From Hypomesus transpacificus (lineage: Eukaryota > Chordata > Actinopteri > Osmeriformes > Osmeridae): a stretch of 64,000 bases of DNA. The DNA is taken from the NCBI RefSeq assembly GCF_021917145.1, contig NC_061072.1:13370742-13434741 (forward strand). Reading direction: 5' to 3'. Both the position numbers and the translations under genes were made by a program. Below are positions 50,249 through 63,600 of the stretch, in pieces. Every line of letters starts with the position of its first letter. Within the stretch, counting starts at the first letter, position 1. The notes beneath the pieces are model-generated. The model saw only the letters and a list, made by a program, of their open reading frames with translations. It was not told the origin of the DNA and did not search any database.

Positions 50249-51540
50249 GTACCTCCACCGTGGCGTCTAAGTACGAGGAGCTGGAGTGCCTGTATGCTGC
50301 CGTTGGAAAGGTCATCTACGAGGGCCTCACCAACTATGAGAAGACCACTAGCAGTGCTAACCCTACCCAGCTGTTTGGTAAGACCCCTTTCCATATCTCT
50401 CCCTCTCTCCCTCCCCCCTCACGCTTAGTAACTTAAACTAACACACACGGTCTCCCTGCCTCCAGCCGAGGCTGTGAGTGCGTCTCCAGCCTGTAGCACA
50501 GGGCTAGCATCTGGCCTCTCAGAGAGATGGCTCGGCAGAGAGGCAGGGCGTCTAGGGACCAGATCTGTTACACACACAATCTCCCTTTTCACCCCTTCTC
50601 ACCCCCTTCTCCAAATATCACATTTAATACAGCCAGATGCCAGTCCCAGCAAAAAAAAAAGAAATTTGTAGCTTATTTTTAATACATGAAGCTATAACTC
50701 TCCATTTACACGGCGATGGCAGTTTTTCCATGTTTCTGTCTAAGTAAGTGCAGCATCTCTGGGCCCACGGTGACAAATGGAGGGCCATCGAAGAGCTCAC
50801 GCTATTGGATACAGGCTGCCCAGGACGACAGCCCTAGTCAATAGGGCTGACTTCCTGTCCTGTGCCTAGGGGGTAGAGTTCTGTAAGGGCTGTGTGTGGG
50901 TCTGTGTGTGTGTGCTAGGGTACAGTTCCTATCCAGGCTGTATTGATACATGTGTCTGGCCCTGGGTGACACCTCCCGCATTTGTCTCCCCCCCCCCCCC
51001 CCTCCCGTCTCCAGGGAGATGAACTGAGGAAGCCATTACTCATCCTTCTCTCTCTCCCCCTTCTCTCTCCTCTCATCCCTCTCTCCTCCTCTCAGTATAC
51101 CAGGAACTCTTGTTATTTAGAGACTCTCTCCTGTGTCCTTGCGGCTCAACTGCACCTCACAAACCAGATGGCCCCACCCACAGATAGAAACTTGCTGTGT
51201 GTGTGTGTCCTTGACTAAAACAGTGTGAGGATCATGACTAAAGTGATACTCCCCCCCCTTCCCCTCTGGGTTTTGCAGGAACTTTGATGATCCTGAAGTC
51301 TGCCTGTAGCTATAACTCCAGCTACATCGACCGGCTCATATCGGTGTTCATGCGCTCGCTCCAGAAGATGGTCCGGGAACATCTGAGCCCTCAGCAGGCC
51401 AACCCTGGAGCCACAGAGACCAGCACAGGTACACACACACACACACACCTGCTCTCCCCTCCTACAGATTCAGCCTCACCAGCTCTCCCAGTAGATACCT
51501 TACCAGTTCCCAGTAAGGCTGGGCTCAGGTAACCTGCTTT

Positions 51541-51603
<63 letters not shown>

Positions 51604-54600
51604 TGTGAGAGAGAGACTGAGGTCACTGCATTGGTCTGCACATACTCCAGTTACCGGCCCTCCCAGTTCTGTCTGCCCACACTACACACACTGTCCTGTG
51701 TGAGTACCTGAACTTGCCTGGTGACATTTCGGCTGGAGGGGGGAGGGTTTACATCCCCACCACACACCCAGTAGCTCAGATATCCCGCTATCTCAGCTCG
51801 GCTACAAAGCCCTCTACAGCCCTGTGAATGGCTCTGAGGGTCAGGCAGATCCACAAGCCAGATACCACATCTCACTGGGGGTTCCCAACACACACACACA
51901 TTAGCCTTCTCACACACGCGCGCTCACACACAAACACACACCCATTATCTTTCTCACACACGTGCGCTTACACACAAGCACACACACACACATTATCTTT
52001 CTCAAGCACACACACACACATTATCTTTCTCAAGCACACACACACACACACTCAGGCCAGGTACACCAGTCCCAGAGGGAGTGTTTCTTAGTTTCCGGTG
52101 TCCTCCCAGCATTGTCCAAGCCAGTGCCTCGGGCTGAGACTGGCACACTGGCGTCTTGTGTCTGCTTGGAATAGAGACCGCAAAGCAGGTCAGCCACTGT
52201 TGGAGCTTGAATGCAGATACTGTGCTGTCGGGCAGGACCCTGTGCTTCCTCTGGTCGTCTGGCGATTCTTCCAGTAAGATTAGCTGTCCCCTGTGTGAAG
52301 GACCAGGGAACACAGCTTTCAGTGCATGCCAGACTCCAGACCCTGGACCTCCTGTCCTTGTTCCTCCACACACACACACACACACACACACGCACGCACA
52401 CACACACAAACTCGCTGAAACATTCCAGAGTGGCAATGTGTGTGAGGCGTTAAGGAGTGTTTAGCTTCCTAATGACACCGTGTTCTCTGTGGAGGGAAAA
52501 AGCCCAATCCATAGTGATTACCAAAACCAGGGCAGAGTGTCATGGTAACGAGAGTGCAGAATGAGGTCACATCCGGCAGGGTGGCTGTGAGGAGGGGGGG
52601 GGGTTCCAACCATGTCCCGATGGACTCCCAGCGATGATGCGGTTTCAAGCCCCTTGACCCCTGAGCTGTCCCGCCCGCAGTGACCAGCGAGCTGGTGATG
52701 CTGAGCCTGGACCTGGTGAAGACCCGCCTGTCCGTCATGAGCATGGAGATGAGGAAGAACTTCATCCAGGTCATCCTCACCTCGCTCATCGAGAAGTCGC
52801 CCGACGCCAAGATCTTGCGGGCCGTGGTCAAGATCGTGGAGGAGTGGGTGAAGAACAACTCCCCCATGGCAGCCAATCAGGTGAGAGGATGCAGGGGGAT
52901 TCCTCCCCGGCGAAGGTGGGGAGAAGAGATGGGGGGGGGGGGGGGGGTGGAAGAGTTAGGGAGGAGAGGATGGGTTGATGGGAGCAGATGAGGAGAGGAG
53001 GGGTGGAGGAAAGGAGCAAAGGTGCTTCACACTCTCTTCCTGATGCTTTAAAGATAAATGGACTAAATCAATCTGCTCCCTCTCTCATCTTCATGTCCCC
53101 TGCTCCTCTATCTCTCTCTCTATCTATCTCTCTCTGTCTCTACCCCCCCCCTCCCTTCCTCCACCAGATGCCTAACCTGAGAGAGAAGTCCATCCTGTTG
53201 GTGAAGATGATGACCTACATCGAGAAGCGTTTCCCTGACGACCTTGAGCTAAACGCCCAGTTCCTGGACCTCGTTAATTACGTCTACAGGTAATCGCCCT
53301 CATCAATCACCTGGCCAGCTGTGTGGACACACACACACACACTATCCATCTATATGAGGGGAGAAGAGATAGGGAATGAGTGAGAGTGCGCACACACACA
53401 CACACACACACACATACACAGTTATAGAGCTAGAGAGAAATTGAATATTTAGTGAAAGAGTGAAGGAGGTGTAGACAGAAATAAAGCATTAAAGGAGTGG
53501 GTTTTTGGCTGGGGGCCTAGACAAGAGGAGCCCTAAGTGTAGCACTTACCAAACAGAAAGGGAGGAGGGAGGGGGCATGTGGGACGAGGAGAGGGCAGGG
53601 AGGTGAGGGGGAGAACAAGAAGAGAGTTTGACCTTGGAATGGAGCCAAACTCTTTAGTCCACCGCTAGACATGATGCTGTTCCTCACTGTGACACACACA
53701 CACACACACGCACCCACAGGTTTGAGGTGGCCCCCTGCATTCTTACACAGCCACACCTGCCCCCCCCCTTCTCTATTCTCTTGAAGAGGACCCGCGAGGC
53801 CCATTCCCAAGTAGTAGAATGATGTAGAAATGATGGCCTTGGTTATTACTGCTGTTTAAGGAGAAAGGCTTTGATGTTTCCAGCTGCTCCTCTCCCTCAG
53901 AGAAACAGCTTTACGACATCACTTTTCTTCCTCATCTCTCTCTGCCCCACTGACCTTCCTAGCTACGCGTCTTCAAGGCATCAATGTGTTTACACATATG
54001 TTATGATTACATTCTTCGAAATATCTGTCGCTTTGACTGTGCTTTTGTTTATTGTGAGAGCAACGAGTGACTATTCCACCATCCTGATTTGCCTGTTACC
54101 CCCTGGCCTGGCCAACCAGGGACGAGAGCCTGTCTGGCAGCGACATCACGTCCAAGCTGGAGCCCGCCTTCCTGTCTGGCCTGCGCTGTGCCCAGCCCCT
54201 CATCAGGGCCAAGTTCTTCGAGGTGTTCGACACGTCCATGAAGCGCCGCGTGTACGAGAGGCTGCTGTACATGTGCTGCTCCCAGAACTGGGAGGCCATG
54301 GGCAGCCACTTCTGGATCAAGCAGTGTATAGAGGTGAGGGGGGCGGGCGGGAGGGAAGGAGGGCGGGGCAGGCTGGGATCGGCCCACTGAGGTGAGGGGG
54401 GCGGGCGGGGATTGGCCCCCTGAGGTGAGGGGGGTGTACTAATTGGTTGACACCCTGTCAATCATTCAGGACCTACAGTGCCCTCCAAAAGTATTGGAAC
54501 AGTGAGGCGAATTCCTTTATTTTTGCTGTAGACTGAAAACATTTGGGCTTGACATCAAATAATGAACGTGAGACCAGAGATCAACGTTTCAGCTTTTATT

Positions 54601-57600
54601 TCCAGGTATTTACATCAGGATCTGATGCACAACTAAGAAAATATCACATTTTGTTTGAATCCACCCATTTGTCATGTGAGCAAAAGTATTGGAACAGATA
54701 TACTTAAAACATATTTAAGTGAATAAGACTATTTTTTTTTTTTTTATCTACTATATTTAGTTGCAAATCCTTTGCTTTCAATAACTGCAGCAAGTCTGTG
54801 ACCCATTGACGTCACCAAACTTTTGCATTCTTCCTTTTTGATGCTTTCCCAGGCTTTCACTGCAGCCTCTCAGTTGTTGTTTGTTTTGTGGGGTTCCTCC
54901 CTTCAGTCTCCTCTTAAGCAGGTAAAATGCATGCTCTATAGGGTTTAAGTCTGGAGATTGACTTGGCCAGTCTAATACCTTCCATTTCTTGCCCCTGATG
55001 AACTCCTTTGTTGTTTTGGCAGTGTGTTTTGGGTCGTTATCTTGCTGCATGATGAAGGCTCTGCCAATCAGTTTGGTTGCATCTTTCCTTAAATTGGCAG
55101 ACAAAATGTTTCTGTAGACTTCCGAGGTCATTTTGCTGCTGCCATCATGTGTTACATCCTCAATGAAGATTAATGAGCCCGTCCTAGAAGAAGCCATGCA
55201 AGCCCAAGCCATGACATTACCTCCACCGTGTTTCACAGATGAGCTTGTGTGTTTGGGATCATGAGCAGTTCCTTTCTTTCTCCAAACTTTAGCCTTTCCA
55301 TCACTTTGGTAAAAGTTAATCTTTGTCTCATCAGTCCATAAAACTTTGTCCCAGAATTTTTGAGGTTCATCTCTGTACTTTTTGGCAAATTCCAGCCTGG
55401 CCTTCCTATTCTTCTTGCTAATGAGTGGTTTGCATCTTCTGGTGTAGCCCTTGTACTTTTGTTCATGAAGTCTTCTGCGAACAGTAGATAGTGATACCTT
55501 CACTCCTGCCATCTGGAGGTTGTTGCTGATCTCACTAACAGTTGTTTTAGGGTCTTTCTTTACAGCTCTCACAATGTTTCTGTCATCAACTGCTGATGTT
55601 TTCCTTGGTCTACCTGTTCGACGTCTGTTACTTAGTACACCAGTAGTTTTCTTCTTCTTCAGGACATTCCAAATGGTTGTACTGGCTATGGCCAATGTTT
55701 CTGCAATGGCTCTGATTGATTTTCCATCTTCTCTAAGACTCACAATTGCTTGTTTTTCACCCAAAGACAGCGCTCCGGTTTTCATGTTGTTTTCACCTCT
55801 GAATACAGTCTGCATAGACAAAACCTATCTTACCCAATCTGAACCTGAGTGTAGACATTCAGTGGTATTTATTGATTGAATAATGTATGAAATAGGACAC
55901 ACCTGGGCAACAAAACACACCTGTCAGTCATATGTTCCAATACTTTTGCTCACGTGACAAATGGGTGGGTTCGAACAAAAAGGTGATATTTTCTAATTTG
56001 TGCATCAGATCCTGATGTAAATACCTGGAAATAAAAGCTGAAACGTTGATCTCTGGTTTCACATTCATCGTTTGATGTCAAGCCCAAATGTTTTCAGTCT
56101 ACAGCAAAAATAAAGGAATTGGCCTCACTGTTCCAATACTTTTGGAGGGCACTGTATCTTGGAATGGTGGGTGGAGCGGGTTGTTTTGATGTGCGTGATT
56201 GAAGTAAAAAAAAATATATAAATGTGATTGAATACTTCCTTTTTTCTTCTTCTTGGTGTGATCTGATGTCTTCCTGTCTCCTCCAGCTGCTGCTGGCTGT
56301 GTGTGAGCGGAACAGCATTATCGGCACCAGCTGCCAGGGCTCCATGCTGCCGTCCATCACACACGTCATCAACCTGGCCGACAGCCACGACCGCGCCGCC
56401 TTCGCCATGGCGACGCACATCAAGCAGGAGCCGCGCGAGCGCGAGAACAGCGAGACCAAGGAGGAGGTGAGGTGCACACACACACACACCACACCACACT
56501 GATAAAGGAGACATTTGAGGCCAACCCATGATCCCATCAGCAGCCTTCCACAGCATGCTGCTCATACTTCCGGACTCTTTCCTCCGACCTTCAGCCCCTC
56601 CAGCATGTGTAATGACTGGAGTGTTTGTTTGTGCAGGATGTGGAGATAGACATCGAGCTGGCGCCGGGAGACCAGACGGCACTGCCCAAGACCAAGGAGC
56701 AGGCAGAGAGAGACGCAGGGAACCAGCTGCACATGCTCACCAACCGCCACGACAAGTTCCTGGACTCTCTCCGAGAGGTCAAGGTGAGCCCCTCCTTCTC
56801 TCCTCTCCTCTTCCCCTCCTTCCCTCCTCTCCTCCTCTCCTCCCCTCCTCTCCTCCCCTATCCTCCTCCCCTCCCCTCCTCTCTGCCGCTTAGACCCTCC
56901 TCCTCCCCTGTGCTCTCCATTCCTCCCTCCTGCTCCCTCCTTTCTCCTCCTCATCCCCCAGTTGTTCCTCTGCCACCTGTCTCGATTGCAGGCTGCAGTC
57001 AGGATGCATTCCTATGGATATGTTCACCTCTGTAGTCATTGTGATTAAAGATGGGGTGTGTGTGTATGTCAGACTGGGGCTCTGCTGAACGCCCTGGTGC
57101 AGCTGTGTCACATCTCGACCCCCCTGGCTGAGAGGACCTGGGTCCAGCTCTTCCCCCGCCTCTGGAAGATCCTGTCCGACCGACAGCAACACGTAAGTAC
57201 TCCCAGACTCCACCTGACTCCGCACGTGTCCTGTTGGCGTCATGCAGTGGGCGCGACCTTGGCCGTCTCCTTCCCTGCCAGAAAACACGCTGTGGCGCTT
57301 AACGACGGCCAATTCATTTATGCCGAATAAAAAGGAAAAACTTAACGAGCTTAACGAGGCAGATGCCTGGCGGTGTTTATAGGCTTGTTGAGTCCTGATC
57401 TCAAGTGATTGAGCTGTTAAGGCTGAGAAAGACTGGAACGGGAAACAGACGTGTTGATAAGCCTGTTTTCACACCAGGACAGGGACACGGCCATAAATAG
57501 GTCAGGCTTTCACACTCTGCGCTAATTGGACGTACACTCTCTTAGGTCACCGAGAGAGGAAATCAATTCCAAAGAGAAAATTGAGGATAAAATGGTGTTT

Positions 57601-60600
57601 AAATGGCTGGATTATGTTCTTTTCCCACCAGAGCGCACGTTGCCGTGGTGACGGATGGCTGCTTTGTAATTAAGATGTAGCTCGGTCAACAAATGGCGGT
57701 GGGATTGAAAGTGACATGTCATGAGTCAATGGGGGACATTGAGCAGACAGCATAATCACTGCATCCGCTGACTGATCGCTTATTTCTGTGGAAGGAAGAG
57801 CATTAGGGGGCTGGAAAAGATGCTGTATGGCATGCTGTGTCAACTGGTACTGTCCTTTTGAGCAGATGTCTTACCCCCTTCCCTGTCTCCCCTACCCCTG
57901 TCCTCATCCCCCCCTCTCACCCCTCTCCCTGCCCCCCTGTCCCTGCCTGCCTCCCCCCACCCCCCCAGGCCCTGTCGGGGGAGATGAGCCCCTTCCTGTG
58001 CAGTGGGAGCCACCAGTCTCAGAGGGACTGCCAGCCCAGCGCCCTCAACTGCTTCGTGGAGTCCATGTCGCAGTGCGTGCCCCCCATCCCCATCCGGCCG
58101 TGCGTGCTCAAGTACCTGGGCAAGACCCACAACCTGTGGCTGCGCTCCACCCTCATGCTGGAGCAACAGGCCTTCGAGAAGGGCCTCAGCCTGCACAGCA
58201 AGCCCAAGCAGAGCACCGACTTCTACGAGCAGGAGAGCATCACGCCCCCCCAGCAGGTAGGTACACAGCGGGGGCAGTGTGTCCTTCCAGGCAGCCGGGG
58301 TCTCTCTTAGTGGGGGAAGGGGGGGGGGGGTTGTACATGTGGTGGGCAGCCTGGTAAGATCCTTCTCTTCCTCTCCCAACCTCCCAGGAGATCCTGGACT
58401 CCCTGGCGGAGCTGTACTCCCTCCTGCAGGAGGAGGACATGTGGGCAGGGCTCTGGCAGAAGCGCTGCAAGTTCCCCGAGACGGCCACCGCCATCGCGTA
58501 CGAGCAGCACGGCTTCTTCGAGCAGGTGAGGCTCCCGCCCCGGCTCGGCGCTCTTCTGGTCACGTGACTCAGGACGGAGGGTTGGGGGTCAATACCTGTC
58601 AGAGGTGGTGTGAGTGTTCTATTCAGGCTGTGTTATGCAGACTAGATAACACTCTGTGTGTGTGTGTGTGTGTTCAGGCCCAGGAGAGCTATGAAAAGGC
58701 CATGGAGAAGGCCCGGAAGGAGCATGAGAGGAGCAACACCTCCCCGGCCATCTTCCCTGAGTACCAGCTCTGGGAGGACCACTGGATACGGTGAGGACAG
58801 GCCCTGGGTCTGTAGGCCTATCTTTCTGTCTCTATATCTGGATACCGTGAGGACAGGCCCTGGGTCTGTAGGCCTATCTGTCTGTCTCTATATCTGGATA
58901 CAGTGAGGACAGGCCATCTGTCTCTCTGTTTCATCGGAACGCCTGTGCTTTACTTTCTCCAAAACTCTTGTAGCAAAAAATCTTGATGATCTATGGGGCT
59001 AGCGGTGCTATGAACATGTCCTCTAGGGGGAGCTGTGGGGCTCCAGCCATGTCGCCCTGCCCCCCCCCTTGACCCATGTCTCTCTACCGTGTCTGCAGGT
59101 GCTCCAAGGAGCTGAACCAGTGGGAGCCCCTGACGGAGTACGGCCAGTCCAAAGGCCACAGCAACCCCTACCTGGTGCTGGAGTGTGCCTGGAGGGTCTC
59201 CAACTGGGCAGCCATGAAGGAGGCGCTGGTACAGGTGAAGGAAACACACACTCACACACACTCACCCTACACAGAAGAACCAGCGGCCCAGTATCACTAA
59301 AAAGATGTCCGTAGAAACATGCATACAAAGAAACACACTTGGACACCCCGACTTGCAGCTAGTGTATAACACTGTCTCCCTATATATGCCTGGTTGAGTT
59401 AACTCTGCTTGTTTATTGAACTGTACAGTCCAGTCCAGTGTGTCTGAACCCTCCTGTTGTCTGGGTGAGCTACGGCAGGCTGTGTCGAGGCCCAGGCCCA
59501 GGTCCCCCAGCACCACTTCCAGAGAGCAGCTCGTTAAGATGAGAAAATTTACTCAGTGCCCGGTGGCAGCCAAATGTATTGGGCCGGTGTGGAGGAAGAA
59601 AAAGGGGGGGGAAAAAAGCAAGCTAAACAAAGTAGTGTTGAAGGAGGATGGGGATGGTGCCTGACATATAACAGATACGGGGGGCGCTCATCTCAAGGAG
59701 ACCTGCTGCACCTCCCTCAGCTCTCTGTCCTGAGGTGACAGCTAATTAAATCTGTATGGGGCAACGACGCTCTCCACTCCCTCCCCTTCTCCCCCCTCCT
59801 CTCTCGCTCTCTCTCTCTCTCTCTCCCCCTCTCTCTCTTTCTCTTTCTCTCTCGCTCTCACTCCTTTCTTTCTCTCTTTTGTTTGTTTTTCTTTCTCTCT
59901 GTCTTTTTGTTCTTTTCAATCACTTCTTTTTGATTTCTGTGTTTATCCATTTCTCTCTCTTTCTCTGTTTTCCTCCCCTCCCTCTTCTTGCATCTTATAT
60001 TTGTTAAATATATTCTCTCCTGTGGAGAGAGTGACTAATTGCTCTGGGTTCTGTCGGCGAGTGATTGGTCCCTTTTGTGTGGGAGGGCCAGGCTTCAGGG
60101 CCGGCCCACAGGAAGTCGCACGTCTCGGCTTTCAATTACAGCGCTGATAAGGGCAGCCCTGCTCCCAGACAGATGTATCACCGGCCGCCTGTGATAAGTG
60201 CATGTTGTCCGATTGCTGTAATTTTCCTCCCCCTACGCATTGTCACACACGCACACACACACTCAGGAAAAACAGTCGTAAGACACACGCAGCACTTTGC
60301 AGGCGCACACACACACACACACACACACAGTCTTAGCAATCACAAACACTCATGCATGAAGCCCCACACACTGCCGTGGCTCTGGTCAGGCCGGCAGGCT
60401 CCCTGGGGCTGTTTATGTTGTGGTTGAAGCACTCAGCCTCGAATCAATATCTGGCATTGTGCTTTCTTCCCCTCCGCGTCAGGGCAGACAGGCTGATTAG
60501 TCATTAGCCACGCGGGCCTCCTCTGAAGCCGTCCAGCGGACATAGTTTACCATGCTGCCGTATGATCACCTGACGGCAACGCCGACGTCATGGAAACGAA

Positions 60601-63600
60601 CGCGCTTCCTGTCGGACGCGCGGATCGATCCGAGTGCACTCTTCCTCTCGGGAGATATTCCTGAAATCCCAGTGTGTGACTTGTGCTAATGTGTGTTTGT
60701 GGTCTCTTCAACCCAGGTGGAGCTGAGCTGTCCCAAGGAGATGGCGTGGAAGGTGAACATGCACCGGGGCTACCTGGCCATCTGCCACCCGGAGGAGCAG
60801 CAGCTGAACTTCATCGAGAGGCTGGTGGAGATGGCCTCCAGCCTGGCCATCCGGGAGTGGAGGAGGCTGCCCCACATCGTCTCCCACGTACACACACCTC
60901 TGCTGCAGGTGAGACACACACAGCACCACACACACCTCTGCTGCAGGTGAGAGACACACAGCACCACACACACCTCTGCTGCAGGTGAGACACGCAGCAC
61001 CACACACCCCTCTGCTGCAGGTGAGACACACACAGCACCACACACCCCTCTGCTGCAGGTGAGACACACACAGCACCACACACACTCCTCTGCTGCAGGT
61101 GAGAGACACAGCACCACACACTCCTCTGCTGCAGGTGAGACACGCAGCACCACACACCCCTCTGCTGCAGGTGAGACACACAGCACCATGGGCTCTGTTG
61201 ATGGAAACATCACACACACACACATCTGGGGCACTCACTTTCTCTGCTGTTCCAGAGATTAGGAGGAAAGGCGGCAGTCTATTAGTGGTGGAGAGACCAT
61301 TGTTGATAACACTCGGGCTCTCATCCTCACCCCGCTAAACACGGAGGTATAGAATGGAGAGAGATCAGAACAAGAGAGAATGACTGAGCGAAAAAGAGTG
61401 ACAGAAATGGAAAGAGGGTGCTGAGAGAGCGAGGGCGAGAATAGGGAAGAGAGAGAGAGTGGCTGTAATTACTCTCCTGCCATCAGATAAGGTTTGATGA
61501 AGTACCTTCAGAAGAATTACATTTACATGACTGATGGGCCGTCCGACTGAAGGTTATAGATGTGGCATCGGCCCATCTTAACAGATCACTGAGAATAATA
61601 TTGGATTGCCTCATTTATTTGGTTTTGCGCGGGCCGAGTTGTGGAAGTTCTGCTAATTGAAGGTGTTGGGCTATCTTCTCTCAGCAGGGATTGGAACTGA
61701 GCAGCTACTTTGCTATCTGTGTCTGTGAGTGTGCGCGTGGTCCAAATCATTACAATTGCAGGGAGCAAAACAATCCAGCTCCCCAGAACAGCGTTGTGAG
61801 GGGCTCTAAATATCCTCCATTCAAGCCCCGCTCTCCTCCACACAGCCAAGCCTGGTGTCAGCCAGACCGAATCAAGTCATTCCCCTCAATGACTAGGGAT
61901 CAATCAACAATACCTGGCTTCAGTATTGATATTGACTGACAGGTAGATATGATATGATTGATCATACACCCACCTTGCGGAATTGAAACCAATCAATAGT
62001 GCCCCACTGCAGTCCGCTGGAGCCTCTTATCACCTCATCACTCTCACACTTTCCCATCTTATCTGGCTTGCCTTTATTTTTTTTCCGATCCGATGAGCAA
62101 TTAGGCTCGCATCATTTCTACTCCCTGCCACCGCCCCCGCCCCCACCCCACCTCCCAGTAAAGTAGCCGTCCCTACAGGTAAATGGGGTCTAAGTCACTT
62201 TGATCTGTCCATCTCTCTTCAGAGATGGCTTGTCTGGGGGTTTTAGGGCCCTAAAGCCAGTAATGCAGCCTGTGCTAATGACCCTGGAATAGACTGGTGC
62301 TCTGCAGTCATGCTGCTGCGGTCGTATAGAGGATCAGGCACTCCCCCAAATCTCCTGGCCTCTTCCATATCTCTTCATCTTTGACTTCTTCACCAAAAAA
62401 AGCCATCCTCGCGGCCTCGCCCCGCCTCCCCGCCTCTCGCTCATTTTCTTTCCGTCTCCGTCTTTCTGCAGTGTCGTCTTTCTTCTCTCTGTAACTCGCT
62501 CCGCTCTCCCTTTATTCAGCTGAACCGCCTTTCTCCAACTCTCCTTTTCAACCATCCTACTCTTTTAGCATGCGACATATCTAACCCCTCTCTCTCCTCT
62601 CTCTGTCTCTCTCTCTTTGTCTCTCTCTCTCTCCTCTCTCTCTTTGTCTCTCGCTCTCTCTTCCCTCCCCCAGGCTGCCCAGCAGATCATTGAGCTCCAG
62701 GAGGCGGCCCAGATCAACGCAGGGCTGCAGCCGGCCAACCTGGGCCGCAACACCAGCCTCCACGACATGAAGACGGTGGTGAAGACCTGGAGGAACCGCC
62801 TGCCCATCGTGTCTGACGACCTGTCTCACTGGAGCTCCATCTTCATGTGGAGGCAGCACCACTACCAGGGTACGGCCACGCCCCAGCTCTGCTCCGTCTG
62901 CACACATACACACACACACACACACACTCAGTAGATAGTGGTCACAGGATGGCGCTTTGTTTGAAAGGCTCCAGTGAGCGGATCCCCTCAGGCTCTCTGT
63001 AGCACGCCGACTTCCTCCAAATGTCAGCTCTCCGGAGCACTCTTCCTCTCCGCAGGATTTAACCATCGCACACACACACACACGCGCGCACTTTTGCTCG
63101 CCTCTGGTCCCGCTGTGACTGAAAGCATTTAGAGAAGCAGCCACCAAAGAATATGTGTGTGATGATGCGTGGAGCGGCCGGGGCTCAGCCGTGCTCATGG
63201 CCCCTCGCCTGGGAGCCTCGCCCGGGCCCACACACGCCACACAGCAGCCTCACTTCCTACCACACCACACTCTCTGGAGGTGCTGTCCATTCATGTCTGG
63301 ATGTCTTCTCCTCACCCCCCCCCCCCCCCCCCGCTCTCTCTCTCTCTCTGTTCTCCTCTCGCTCTCTCTCTCTCTCTGTTCTCCTTCTCTCTCTCTGTTC
63401 TCCTCCTCTCTCTCTGTTCTCCTCCTCTCTCTCTGTTCTCCTCCTCTCCCCCCAGCCATTGTGACGGCGTATGAGAACAACACTCAGCACGACCCCAACA
63501 CCAACAACGCCATGCTGGGCGTCCACGCCTCTGCCTCCGCCATCATCCAGTACGGCAAGATCGGCCGCAAGCAGGTAACGAGGCTGTGTTCTGACTGTGG

